DNA from: DATJQA01 sp041169145
GTDB lineage: Bacteria; Patescibacteriota; Minisyncoccia; UBA6257; 2-01-FULL-56-20
NCBI GenBank assembly: GCA_041169145.1
Contig: JBEEJO010000054.1
Coordinates: 1-5,178, forward strand
Length of the DNA stretch: 5,178 nt
Direction: 5' to 3'
Part shown: positions 1-5,178 of the stretch, piece after piece
Numbering within the stretch: the first letter of the stretch is position 1
Layout: each line of letters starts with the position of its first letter
Notes under the pieces: generated by a model
What the model was told of the DNA's origin: nothing
Seen by the model: only the letters and a program-made list of their open reading frames with translations
The model's database searches: none
Made by a program: the position numbers and the translations under genes

Positions 1-130
1 CATCGGCCCCATCGTCTTCAAGTATGGCGCGTTCCTCTCGACCCTCATCGATTTCATTGTTATCGCCATGGTTGTGTATTACGGCGTACATGCGCTGAAG
101 CTCGACCGTTTGGATAAACCGAAGGCATAA
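1..130 (+). CDS. mscL: Large-conductance mechanosensitive channel MscL, C-terminal end (5' truncated by window)
   Basis: The last 42 codons of a gene are visible, read from base 2 to a TAA at 128-130. The peptide contains FKYGAFLSTLIDFIVIAMVV followed by a short charged tail ending DKPKA. The motif 'KYGAF...IDF.(I/V)IA' matches the start of the second transmembrane helix of MscL, a homo-oligomeric inner-membrane channel that opens under membrane tension to release solutes during hypo-osmotic shock. About 20 hydrophobic residues form TM2. The cytoplasmic tail after it is about 15 residues, short compared with the helical bundle of E. coli MscL. No terminator hairpin follows in 131-186, so its transcript may run through the tRNA to the terminator at 258-299. 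The call rests on this short piece only; the N-terminal helix and TM1 lie outside the window. Confidence 0.8.
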   Translation, partial: IGPIVFKYGAFLSTLIDFIVIAMVVYYGVHALKLDRLDKPKA

Positions 131-149
131 CCGTAGTGATAGGTTTGAT

Positions 150-178
150 TTGCGAACCGAGCTCCGTTTCGCTAGTAT
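150..178 (+). promoter_or_regulatory. Possible promoter for the tRNA gene
   Basis: TTGCGA (150-155) and TAGTAT (173-178) are separated by 17 bases, each matching 4 of 6 consensus sigma-70 positions. A start about 7 bases after the -10 box would fall near 185, only about two bases before the mature tRNA 5' end at 187. The hexamers are weak, and the tRNA could instead be read through from mscL. The rest of 131-186 holds no gene that I can see. Confidence 0.35.
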
Positions 179-186
179 GTTTCTGC

Positions 187-258
187 GCCGCGGTAGCTCA
201 GTGGTAGAGCGCTACCCTGAAGAGGTAGGCGTCGGGTGTTCGATTCACCCCCGCGGCA
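187..258 (+). tRNA. tRNA-Phe(GAA)
   Basis: A full cloverleaf can be folded by hand. The 7-bp acceptor stem (187-193 with 251-257) has no mismatches. It is followed by U8-A9, a 4-bp D stem (196-199/207-210) with loop AGTGGTA, and a 5-bp anticodon stem (212-216/224-228). The anticodon loop CTGAAGA has GAA at 219-221. Then come a 5-base variable loop, a 5-bp T stem (234-238/246-250) with loop TTCGATT, and discriminator A at 258. Anticodon GAA reads UUC/UUU, and A73 agrees with phenylalanine identity. The next bases are CAG, so CCA is not encoded and must be added by a CCA-adding enzyme. Position 37 is G, whereas bacterial tRNA-Phe usually has A37. The discriminator base is also the first base of the terminator stem. 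Confidence 0.95.
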
Positions 259-299
259 CAGACAAAAAAACACCGGCTTGCCGGTGTTTTTTTGTCTGT
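258..299. terminator. Bidirectional intrinsic terminator between tRNA-Phe and the convergent S1 operon
   Basis: Bases 258-276 pair perfectly with 281-299 (19 bp) around the four-base loop CTTG. The core CACCGG/CCGGTG is GC-rich and is flanked by seven A on the left (264-270) and seven T on the right (287-293). Each strand therefore gives a GC hairpin followed by a U-tract. On the plus strand it ends the tRNA (and perhaps mscL) transcript; on the minus strand it lies 15 bases after the stop codon of the gene ending at 315. Confidence 0.92.
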
Positions 300-314
300 C
301 TTCCTTATCGGGTA

Positions 315-710
315 TTAAGCGCTCATTTGACCATGCTCGTCGCGGTCCCTATCGTCGGACAGACCCAATTTCTCTAGGAACGTTTTTGGATCTTCGCTCA
401 GTTGCGCAAGATTCCGTATGCCATCTTCATCTTCAAAGCGGAGAACGGGGTCATTGTTGTTCGGCTGTCGCAGAGCGATCGGTTTCTTTTTCTCTTCGTC
501 GCTATACTCCTTAATATAGTAACCGGTCTCAGTCCCGTCACGCCGAATGGCCACTCGGTACGCTTCGCCGGCGTTGAGTTTGTCCACGACCATCTGAAGA
601 CCGGCAATTTCCCTTGCGTCCACTACGGTTCCCGGGACGTCAGCATGGCCAAACGCCTCTTCTCGTGGAGGAGCGACCTGTGGATCCCTATCTGGAGATA
701 CTCCTTTCAC
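315..710 (-). CDS. Hypothetical protein (131 aa) downstream of ribosomal protein S1
   Basis: I do not recognise this protein. It is hydrophilic and highly charged, with no signal peptide or membrane segment. The first ~30 residues are proline-rich and look disordered. From about residue 32 a helix-strand pattern appears (DAREIAGLQMVVDKLNAGEA, then YRVAIRR and GYYIKEYS), and a C-terminal segment ends KTFLEKLGLSDD. The protein therefore probably has one small soluble domain of about 85 residues. The start is GTG at 708-710, the only standard start codon after the in-frame stop at 735-737 and before the ordered part. It has no good Shine-Dalgarno; an AAAGGAG lies just after the start, in codons 2-4, inside a small inverted repeat (694-704). 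The gene begins 16 bases after the S1 stop and is probably co-transcribed with it, relying on S1 read-through or coupling for translation. Opposite-strand frames here are less protein-like. Coding call moderate; function unknown. Confidence 0.62.
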   Translation of the reverse strand: MKGVSPDRDPQVAPPREEAFGHADVPGTVVDAREIAGLQMVVDKLNAGEAYRVAIRRDGTETGYYIKEYSDEEKKKPIALRQPNNNDPVLRFEDEDGIRNLAQLSEDPKTFLEKLGLSDDRDRDEHGQMSA

Positions 711-726
711 GGCAGTGGCGGCGGTC

Positions 727-1824
727 CTATTTTTTCAGTTTTAAGATGAGCCGTTTTTCCTCCGGCTTCAACGTTTCGATAACGAACGGATACAACTCGC
801 CGGATTGGAGCATTTTTTTCATCTCCTCCCCGCCGCCGAATTCCGAAATGTGGATGAGTCCCTGAATGCCGCCGTCCAGGTCAATGACCGCGCCGAACGG
901 ATTGAATTTGTACACTTTGCCTTTCACATCATCGCCGGCTTTATACCGCTCGCCAACGGTGTCCCATGGATTCGTCCGCAATGCCTTGAGCGAGAGGAAC
1001 ACGCGTCCGTCGCGAATGTCGATGATCTTCACCTTCGCCGGCTCGTTCAATTTCATGAATTCCTTCGGATTGTCCACGATGCGATGGTCGATCTCGGAAA
1101 TATGGACGAGGCCTTCGATCTGCGGATTGTCCGTGAACCGGACGAACACGCCGAAATCCGCAAGGCCGGAAACGATGCCGTCTACGGTCTGGCCGACCGC
1201 GTACTGCTGGAGCAATTCGCGGACATTCGCATTCAAGGTTTCGCGTTCGGAGATGATGAGCTTGTTCGTGCGCGGATTTACGTTGATGACCTTCACCGAG
1301 AATTCCTCGCCGACATATTTTCGCAGCTCATCCAGCATTTTCTGGCGGTCGCCGTCCGTCACTTTCGGCTGGTGGTCGTTTCCCAATTGGGATGTGGGAA
1401 GAAAAGCTTTGAGTTCAAAAAGGTTACCGATGAGCCCGCCGGCGTTCGCCGCGAAGATCTTCACTTTCACGATCTCGCCGGATTCCAAGAGCTCCTGCGC
1501 TTGCTGCCAGACGCGCTGTTTGCCGGCCTCGGCAAGGGAAATCTCCGCATAGCCGTCCCGGCCGTCCAGCTCCGTGACTTTCGCGTGCACTTTCGCTCCC
1601 GGTTCGAGGTTCTTCAGGATCTCGCGGGCGTTCGTGAGCTCTGCGCCGTAGACGATACCCGTGCCAAAACGGCCGAGGTCGAAATACGCCTCGCGCGTCG
1701 TTTGCGCGAGGAGCGTAACCTCAACGACGTCTCCCTCGCGAATGCGGTTCGTCGCCACGTCCGTTTTGAGGAACTGCGTGAGCGCCGCTGCCATCTTATT
1801 CTGTTGCACTGCGTCGGTTGCCAT
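727..1824 (-). CDS. rpsA: Ribosomal protein S1 (four S1 RNA-binding domains)
   Basis: This 365-residue protein is made of four S1-type OB folds at about residues 28-98, 114-195, 209-280 and 294-364. The last two carry the clearest signatures: VDGIVSGLADFGVFV...GLVHISE and VKGKVYKFNPFGAVI...GLIHISE. They are joined by an NPWDTV linker of the kind common in S1 proteins. Domains 1 and 2 are more divergent, as in other S1 proteins where the N-terminal domains contact the ribosome and later domains bind mRNA. S1 sits on the 30S subunit and helps unfold and place mRNA for initiation. E. coli S1 has six domains, so this is a short form similar in size to those of Firmicutes and CPR bacteria. The start is ATG at 1822-1824; a second ATG at codon 11 is possible. 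No Shine-Dalgarno precedes the first ATG, and the promoter lies almost on top of it. It is probably the first gene of a two-gene operon. Confidence 0.9.
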   Translation of the reverse strand: MATDAVQQNKMAAALTQFLKTDVATNRIREGDVVEVTLLAQTTREAYFDLGRFGTGIVYGAELTNAREILKNLEPGAKVHAKVTELDGRDGYAEISLAEAGKQRVWQQAQELLESGEIVKVKIFAANAGGLIGNLFELKAFLPTSQLGNDHQPKVTDGDRQKMLDELRKYVGEEFSVKVINVNPRTNKLIISERETLNANVRELLQQYAVGQTVDGIVSGLADFGVFVRFTDNPQIEGLVHISEIDHRIVDNPKEFMKLNEPAKVKIIDIRDGRVFLSLKALRTNPWDTVGERYKAGDDVKGKVYKFNPFGAVIDLDGGIQGLIHISEFGGGEEMKKMLQSGELYPFVIETLKPEEKRLILKLKK

Positions 1825-1835
1825 ATGCGGAAAAC

Positions 1836-1864
1836 AGTATACAGAACAAGGTTTTGGGTGTCAA
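1836..1864 (-). promoter_or_regulatory. Strong sigma-70-type promoter of the S1 gene
   Basis: Read on the minus strand, TTGACA (1864-1859) is followed by exactly 17 bases and then TATACT (1841-1836). That is 6/6 at the -35 box, 5/6 at the -10 box, and ideal spacing. Transcription should begin near 1829, only about five bases before the S1 ATG, so the mRNA would be nearly leaderless. Confidence 0.78.
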
Positions 1865-1867
1865 TAA

Positions 1868-1881
1868 ATCGCGGGCGCGAT
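1868..1881. repeat. Palindrome between the divergent promoters (possible operator)
   Basis: ATCGCG-GG-CGCGAT is a perfect inverted repeat with 6-base arms and a 2-base centre. It lies three bases upstream of the S1 -35 box and 14 bases upstream of the -35 box of the opposing promoter. That placement would suit a regulator controlling both directions. It can also be read as a 5-bp hairpin with a GGGC loop followed by GTTCTTTTTT on the plus strand, a weak intrinsic terminator that would stop plus-strand antisense transcripts. A GCGGGCG heptamer inside it recurs at 1903-1909. No regulator can be named. Confidence 0.4.
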
Positions 1882-1895
1882 GTTCTTTTTTCGCC

Positions 1896-1924
1896 GTGAC
1901 AAGCGGGCGATTTTCTGCTACGAT
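1896..1924 (+). promoter_or_regulatory. Promoter for the MBL-fold / membrane protein / gyrA cluster
   Basis: GTGACA (1896-1901, 5/6 match to the -35 consensus), a 17-base spacer, and TACGAT (1919-1924, 4/6) are preceded by TGC, which forms an extended -10 element. The predicted start near 1931 gives a leader of about 16 bases before the ATG at 1947. The only purine run in that leader is GGGG at 1941-1944, too close to the ATG for an ideal Shine-Dalgarno. Confidence 0.55.
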
Positions 1925-1946
1925 ATCCACGTTCTCTTCCGGGGTC

Positions 1947-2510
1947 ATGATTATTACCTACTTCGGCAATGGATGTTTTCGCCTCCAAAGCGGGGAGGTT
2001 TCGCTGCTTACGAATCCGGCAAATAACCGGCTAAAGGCGGATGTGGTTTTGCGGACCATCGTTGCGCCGAACGCCCTGGCGTTGCCCGAGGAGATCGTTT
2101 TCCCCGGAGAGTATGAAGTGAAGGATATCGAGGTTCGTGGGTGGCCGATCGCCAAAGAGTCCACGGATAAATATTTGAAGACCGTATATCTTGTCACCTG
2201 GGAGGATATGCGGTTCGTGTTCCTCGGTCATTGTTCCGGCATGCCGCCGGACGACATCATAGAGGAGATCAGCGAGCCGGACGTTCTTTTCGTACCGACC
2301 GGCGACCACTTGCTTTCAGGAACGGATGCGGCAAAACTCATCAAGAAACTGGAACCGGCAGTCGTTATCCCGAGTTTTTTCAAGAATGCGAACGATTTCT
2401 TAAAAGCCTTGGGACAGAAGGGAGAACAGATGGAGAAATTGGTGTTCCGCAAAAAGGATATTGCGGAAACGAAAGGCCGCATCGTGGTTTTGGAAGCGAA
2501 GGGACAATGA
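1947..2510 (+). CDS. Metallo-beta-lactamase-fold protein lacking metal ligands (probable pseudoenzyme)
   Basis: This 187-residue protein matches, from memory, the small Zn-hydrolase-like MBL family (UlaG/YcfU-like, Lactamase_B_3 type). It has the opening MIITYFGNGCFRLQSG, a strand-turn at LLTNPANNRLKADVVLRT, the FPGEYEVKDIEVRG segment, the VFLGHCSG strand, PDVLFVPTGD, and EPAVVIPSFF. Catalytic members carry Asp in 'TDP', an HxHxDH motif right after 'ADxVxxS/T', Asp in 'LGD', and His in 'PxH'. Here these places read TNP (N23), TIVAPNA (residues 37-43), LGH (H95) and PSFF. All expected ligands appear to be missing while the scaffold is intact, so hydrolase activity is unlikely and a binding or structural role is inferred. 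An upstream in-frame ATG at 1818 was rejected because it precedes the promoter and adds residues before the family's natural start. The stop overlaps the next gene's ATG (ATGA). Confidence 0.82.
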   Translation: MIITYFGNGCFRLQSGEVSLLTNPANNRLKADVVLRTIVAPNALALPEEIVFPGEYEVKDIEVRGWPIAKESTDKYLKTVYLVTWEDMRFVFLGHCSGMPPDDIIEEISEPDVLFVPTGDHLLSGTDAAKLIKKLEPAVVIPSFFKNANDFLKALGQKGEQMEKLVFRKKDIAETKGRIVVLEAKGQ

Positions 2511-2842
2511 CGAGCATGCAGTACTTGCACGATGTGCTTGAGCGGGTCCGGAATGCGGGCGATGACGTGAAAATGAGCGTTGTGGTCGTTGGGACGACCG
2601 GCATGTTCCTGATGATATTGTTCGTATGGCTCACGTGGTTCAACACGATCGGCACGCTTGCGGAAACGCCGGGGACGGAGCTTGCGAACGTCTCGGCCTC
2701 GGCCGACGGGAATGGATTTTCCGTTTGGGAAAGCATAAAGGCGGGCAAATCGGCGCTTGTCGGCGGCATCATGAACGGCGTCCGTGGGCTGGGAGGCGTT
2801 CTGAACGCGCCGCGGAAATATATCATTGAACCCGAACGATAG
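2507..2842 (+). CDS. Small single-pass membrane protein, unknown function
   Basis: This protein is 111 residues long. A short N-terminal region with basic residues (LERVRNAGDDVK) is followed by one hydrophobic helix at about residues 24-46 (VVVVGTTGMFLMILFVWLTW). A linker rich in Ser, Ala and Gly follows, then a C-terminal half with a glycine-rich amphipathic stretch (SIKAGKSALVGGIMNGVRGL) and a basic end. The positive-inside rule suggests the N-terminus is cytoplasmic. I recognise no named family. The ATG at 2507 overlaps the upstream TGA by four bases, which implies translational coupling, and AAGGG at 2499-2503 is a close-spaced Shine-Dalgarno. Starts further upstream in this frame lie inside the MBL gene and were rejected. 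gyrA begins 19 bases after its stop, so it is probably part of the same transcript. Confidence 0.8.
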   Translation: MTSMQYLHDVLERVRNAGDDVKMSVVVVGTTGMFLMILFVWLTWFNTIGTLAETPGTELANVSASADGNGFSVWESIKAGKSALVGGIMNGVRGLGGVLNAPRKYIIEPER

Positions 2843-2861
2843 TTTTATTGAAGAAGAACCC

Positions 2862-5178
2862 ATGGCACATATCAACAAGCGGGAAATTACGGGCGAATTG
2901 CAGGAATCGTATCTGGACTATGCGATGTCCGTTATCGTTGCGCGCGCCCTGCCGGATGTGCGCGACGGTTTGAAGCCGGTCCAGCGGCGCATTCTCTGGG
3001 GCATGTGGGATTCCGGCTCGACGGCTGATGCAAAGCTGAAGAAATCGGCGAACATCGTCGGCGAAGTGATGGGCAAATACCACCCGCATGGCGACCTCGC
3101 CATTTACGACACGCTTGTCCGCATGGCCCAGGACTTCTCGCTCCGTTATCCGCTCGTGCAGGGCCAGGGGAACTTCGGTTCCATCGATGGCGACAGCGCG
3201 GCGGCGATGCGGTACACCGAAACGCGGCTCGCGCGCGTCGCGCACGAAATGCTTACGGATATCGAGAAAGAAACGGTTGATTGGGCGCCGAATTATGACG
3301 CAACGCGCAAGGAGCCGATGGTCCTCCCCGCGAAGCTGCCGAATTTACTGCTCAACGGTTCCATCGGCATCGCCGTCGGCATGACAACGAACATTCCGCC
3401 GCACAATCTGGGCGAGCTTGTGGATGCCATTACCCATCTCGCGGCGCATCCCGATGCCACGACGGATGATCTTTTGGAGTTTGTCCAGGGGCCGGATTTT
3501 CCGACGGGAGGGTTCATATTCGACAAGAAAGCCATCGCCGAAGCATATCGTTCGGGCAAGGGAGCCATATTGACGCGCGCGAAAGCGGATATTGAAGAGC
3601 GGAAAGAGGGCCAGTACAACATCGTCATCACCGAGATCCCGTACCAGGTGAACAAGTCGGACCTCATCCGGCGGATGGCGGAGCTCGTTCAGGACAAAAA
3701 AGTGGAAGGCATTCGCGATCTTCGCGACGAGTCCGACCGTGACGGTCTGCGTATCGTTGTGGAATTGAAGAACGATGCCACGCCGCAGAAGATACTGAAC
3801 CAGCTTTACGAGCACACGGACCTCCAGAAGTATTTCCATATGAACATGATCGTGCTGGTGAACGGACTGGAGCCGCGGCTTCTCTCACTGCGCGATATAT
3901 TGGTCGCCTATCTGGATTACCGGAAACAGGTCGTGCGGCGCCGCGCGGAATTCGATCTGAAGAAAGCAAAAGAGCGCGCGCATATCCTGGAGGGCCTCGC
4001 GAAGGCGCTTCATGTGATAGACAAGATCATCGCGGTCATCAAAAAATCCAAGGACCGCGACGATGCGCACCGGAACCTCGTCAAGCAATTCAAACTGTCC
4101 GACATACAGGCGACGGCTATTTTGGAAATGCGCCTGCAGACCCTGGCCGCTTTGGAACGCCAGAAGATAGAAGCCGAACTGAAGGAAAAACTCGCGATTA
4201 TCAAGGACCTGGAGCTCATCCTGAAGAGTCCGGCAAAAATATTGAAGATCATTACGGACGAGATCGCGGACCTGAAGAAAAAATACGGAGATCCGCGCCG
4301 GACGCAGCTGGTGTCTGCCGGCGTTGCCGCATTCAGCGAGGAGGACCTTATTCCGCAAGAGGGCGCGGTCATCACGCTCTCGGCCGGAGGATATGTGAAA
4401 CGCTTGCCACCCGACACGTTCCGCAATCAGCGGCGTGGCGGCAAGGGGCTTATCGGTTCGGAAGTGACCGAAGAGGATTTCCTCGTCCATTTCCTTTCGA
4501 CCAGAACGCATGACAACATCCTGTTCTTCACCGAGCGCGGGCGGGTGTTCCAGACGAAGGTATACGAGATCCCGGCAGCCTCCCGCACGTCGAAAGGCCG
4601 CGCCATCCATAACTTCCTTGAACTTCCGGCGGACGAAAAAGTGAGCGCTATCATTTCCTATGATCCGAACGTAAAACAGCAGAACGCGTATCTCGTAATG
4701 GTGACGAAGAACGGCATCATCAAGAAATCGCCCATCGCGGATTTCGCGAACATCCGCCGGACGGGCATCATAGCCATCGCGCTTAAAAAGGGAGATTCCC
4801 TGCAGGGCGTGAAGCTCTCTTCGGGCAAGGATCAGATCATCATCACCACGAAGAAAGGACAATCCATACGATTCAAAGAAAGCGATGCTCGTTCCATGGG
4901 ACGCACGGCCGCGGGTATCCGCGCTATCCGGCTTCGCGGGGACGGCGTCGCAGGATTTGATATACTGAAGGAAGAACGGAAGAACAAACAAAGCGACGCG
5001 TATCTTCTTGCCGTCATGGCGAACGGGTATGCGAAACGGACGCTCCTCGCCGAATACAAAGTACAGCATCGCGGCGGGTCCGGTGTGCGGACCGCAAAGG
5101 TGACTACGAAGACCGGAGAGCTCGTCGCGGCGAAGGTTATCGACGACGAGACGGACATCCTGGCACTTTCTGCGCGAG
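2862..5178 (+). CDS. gyrA: DNA gyrase subunit A (3' end beyond window)
   Basis: 772 codons are present with no stop; E. coli GyrA has 875, so probably only a few dozen residues are missing. GyrA forms the A2B2 gyrase with GyrB. It makes the transient double-strand break through a tyrosine and, with the wrapping domain, introduces negative supercoils. Features in order: N-terminal ESYLDYAMSVIVARALPDVRDGLKPVQRR; YHPHGD at 73-78; active site AMRYTE with catalytic Tyr118 preceded by Arg117; NGSIGIAVGM at 165-174 with the DNA-wedging Ile170; a coiled-coil region at about 340-475; then a beta-pinwheel of repeated 'G.(A/V)(K/F)R' blades from about 500. The GyrA box QRRGGKG is at 523-529, which distinguishes GyrA from ParC. 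The residue matching E. coli Ser83 is Leu79, while Asp87 is kept as Asp83. The start ATG follows a modest GAAGAAG ribosome-binding stretch. It is probably the last gene of the cluster starting at 1947. Confidence 0.97.
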   Translation, partial: MAHINKREITGELQESYLDYAMSVIVARALPDVRDGLKPVQRRILWGMWDSGSTADAKLKKSANIVGEVMGKYHPHGDLAIYDTLVRMAQDFSLRYPLVQGQGNFGSIDGDSAAAMRYTETRLARVAHEMLTDIEKETVDWAPNYDATRKEPMVLPAKLPNLLLNGSIGIAVGMTTNIPPHNLGELVDAITHLAAHPDATTDDLLEFVQGPDFPTGGFIFDKKAIAEAYRSGKGAILTRAKADIEERKEGQYNIVITEIPYQVNKSDLIRRMAELVQDKKVEGIRDLRDESDRDGLRIVVELKNDATPQKILNQLYEHTDLQKYFHMNMIVLVNGLEPRLLSLRDILVAYLDYRKQVVRRRAEFDLKKAKERAHILEGLAKALHVIDKIIAVIKKSKDRDDAHRNLVKQFKLSDIQATAILEMRLQTLAALERQKIEAELKEKLAIIKDLELILKSPAKILKIITDEIADLKKKYGDPRRTQLVSAGVAAFSEEDLIPQEGAVITLSAGGYVKRLPPDTFRNQRRGGKGLIGSEVTEEDFLVHFLSTRTHDNILFFTERGRVFQTKVYEIPAASRTSKGRAIHNFLELPADEKVSAIISYDPNVKQQNAYLVMVTKNGIIKKSPIADFANIRRTGIIAIALKKGDSLQGVKLSSGKDQIIITTKKGQSIRFKESDARSMGRTAAGIRAIRLRGDGVAGFDILKEERKNKQSDAYLLAVMANGYAKRTLLAEYKVQHRGGSGVRTAKVTTKTGELVAAKVIDDETDILALSAR

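Noticed and set aside
402..749. A plus-strand frame opposite the 131-residue hypothetical gene.
   Set aside because: It crosses into the end of the S1 gene, lacks a ribosome-binding site, and the minus-strand product has better protein-like composition and operon context, although this is the least certain strand choice in the window.
805..1899. A 364-codon open frame on the plus strand, antisense to almost all of the S1 gene.
   Set aside because: It mirrors the S1 gene, has no recognisable domains, and has the His/Arg/Val-rich composition typical of the antisense frame of a GC-rich gene. The minus strand encodes clear S1 domains with a consensus promoter.
1818..1946. An N-terminal extension of the MBL-fold gene from an ATG at 1818.
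   Set aside because: It would run back through both promoters into the S1 start region, and the family's natural N-terminus (MIITYFG) begins at 1947.
2231..2506. A long upstream extension of the small membrane protein inside the MBL gene.
   Set aside because: The extension is the out-of-frame shadow of the MBL coding sequence (Arg/Gly/His-rich). The ATGA overlap with AAGGG in front marks the real start at 2507.
2508..2510. Possible use of UGA as a glycine codon, as in some CPR groups.
   Set aside because: TGA serves as the stop in a tight ATGA overlap, glycine is encoded by GGN throughout, and no in-frame TGA interrupts the gyrA or S1 genes.
3885..5069. A 394-codon open frame on the minus strand inside gyrA.
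   Set aside because: The plus strand encodes conserved GyrA across the whole stretch. The antisense product is rich in Arg, Phe and Asp, without motifs, and no promoter or ribosome-binding site was evident.
1..5178. A search for a novel mobile, defence or CRISPR-type system.
   Set aside because: No spaced repeats, transposase or integrase motifs, inverted terminal repeats or defence domains were seen. All space is accounted for by housekeeping genes and two or three small unknown genes.

Overview
This 5,178-base window is an ordinary chromosomal segment at moderate-to-high GC. It most likely comes from a Candidate Phyla Radiation (Patescibacteria, Parcubacteria-like) bacterium. That placement is an inference from four things: a short four-domain ribosomal protein S1, a tRNA gene without an encoded CCA end, a degenerate metallo-beta-lactamase-fold protein of a type I associate with these lineages, and small hypothetical genes packed between housekeeping genes. 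The genetic code looks standard: TGA is used as a stop (for example in an ATGA stop/start overlap), which argues against the UGA-glycine groups (Gracilibacteria, SR1).

Layout. The left edge (1-130, +) is the tail of a mechanosensitive channel gene, mscL. A tRNA-Phe(GAA) gene follows (187-258, +). It runs directly into a perfect 19-bp-stem hairpin (258-299) with T-tracts on both strands, which can end transcription from both sides. A minus-strand pair converges on this hairpin: the ribosomal protein S1 gene (727-1824) and a small unknown gene just downstream of it (315-710). The region 1825-1946 is a compact divergent promoter region. It holds a consensus sigma-70 promoter for S1, a weaker extended -10 promoter pointing right, and a 14-bp palindrome between them. 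A plus-strand gene cluster runs rightwards from there: an MBL-fold protein that lacks its metal ligands (1947-2510), a single-pass membrane protein that overlaps it by 4 bases (2507-2842), and gyrA (2862 to the window end, 772 codons present, truncated by the window).

How the genes work together. S1 delivers mRNA to the ribosome, tRNA-Phe serves translation, GyrA is the DNA cleavage/rejoining subunit of gyrase, and MscL is an osmotic safety valve. The two small genes ahead of gyrA have no assigned role. Their tight spacing suggests that they are co-transcribed with gyrase.

I see no CRISPR array, transposon, phage or defence system. The points most worth a second look are the apparent pseudoenzyme in the gyrA operon, the near-leaderless S1 transcript predicted from the promoter position, the leucine at the quinolone-hotspot position of GyrA, and the tRNA fused to a bidirectional terminator.
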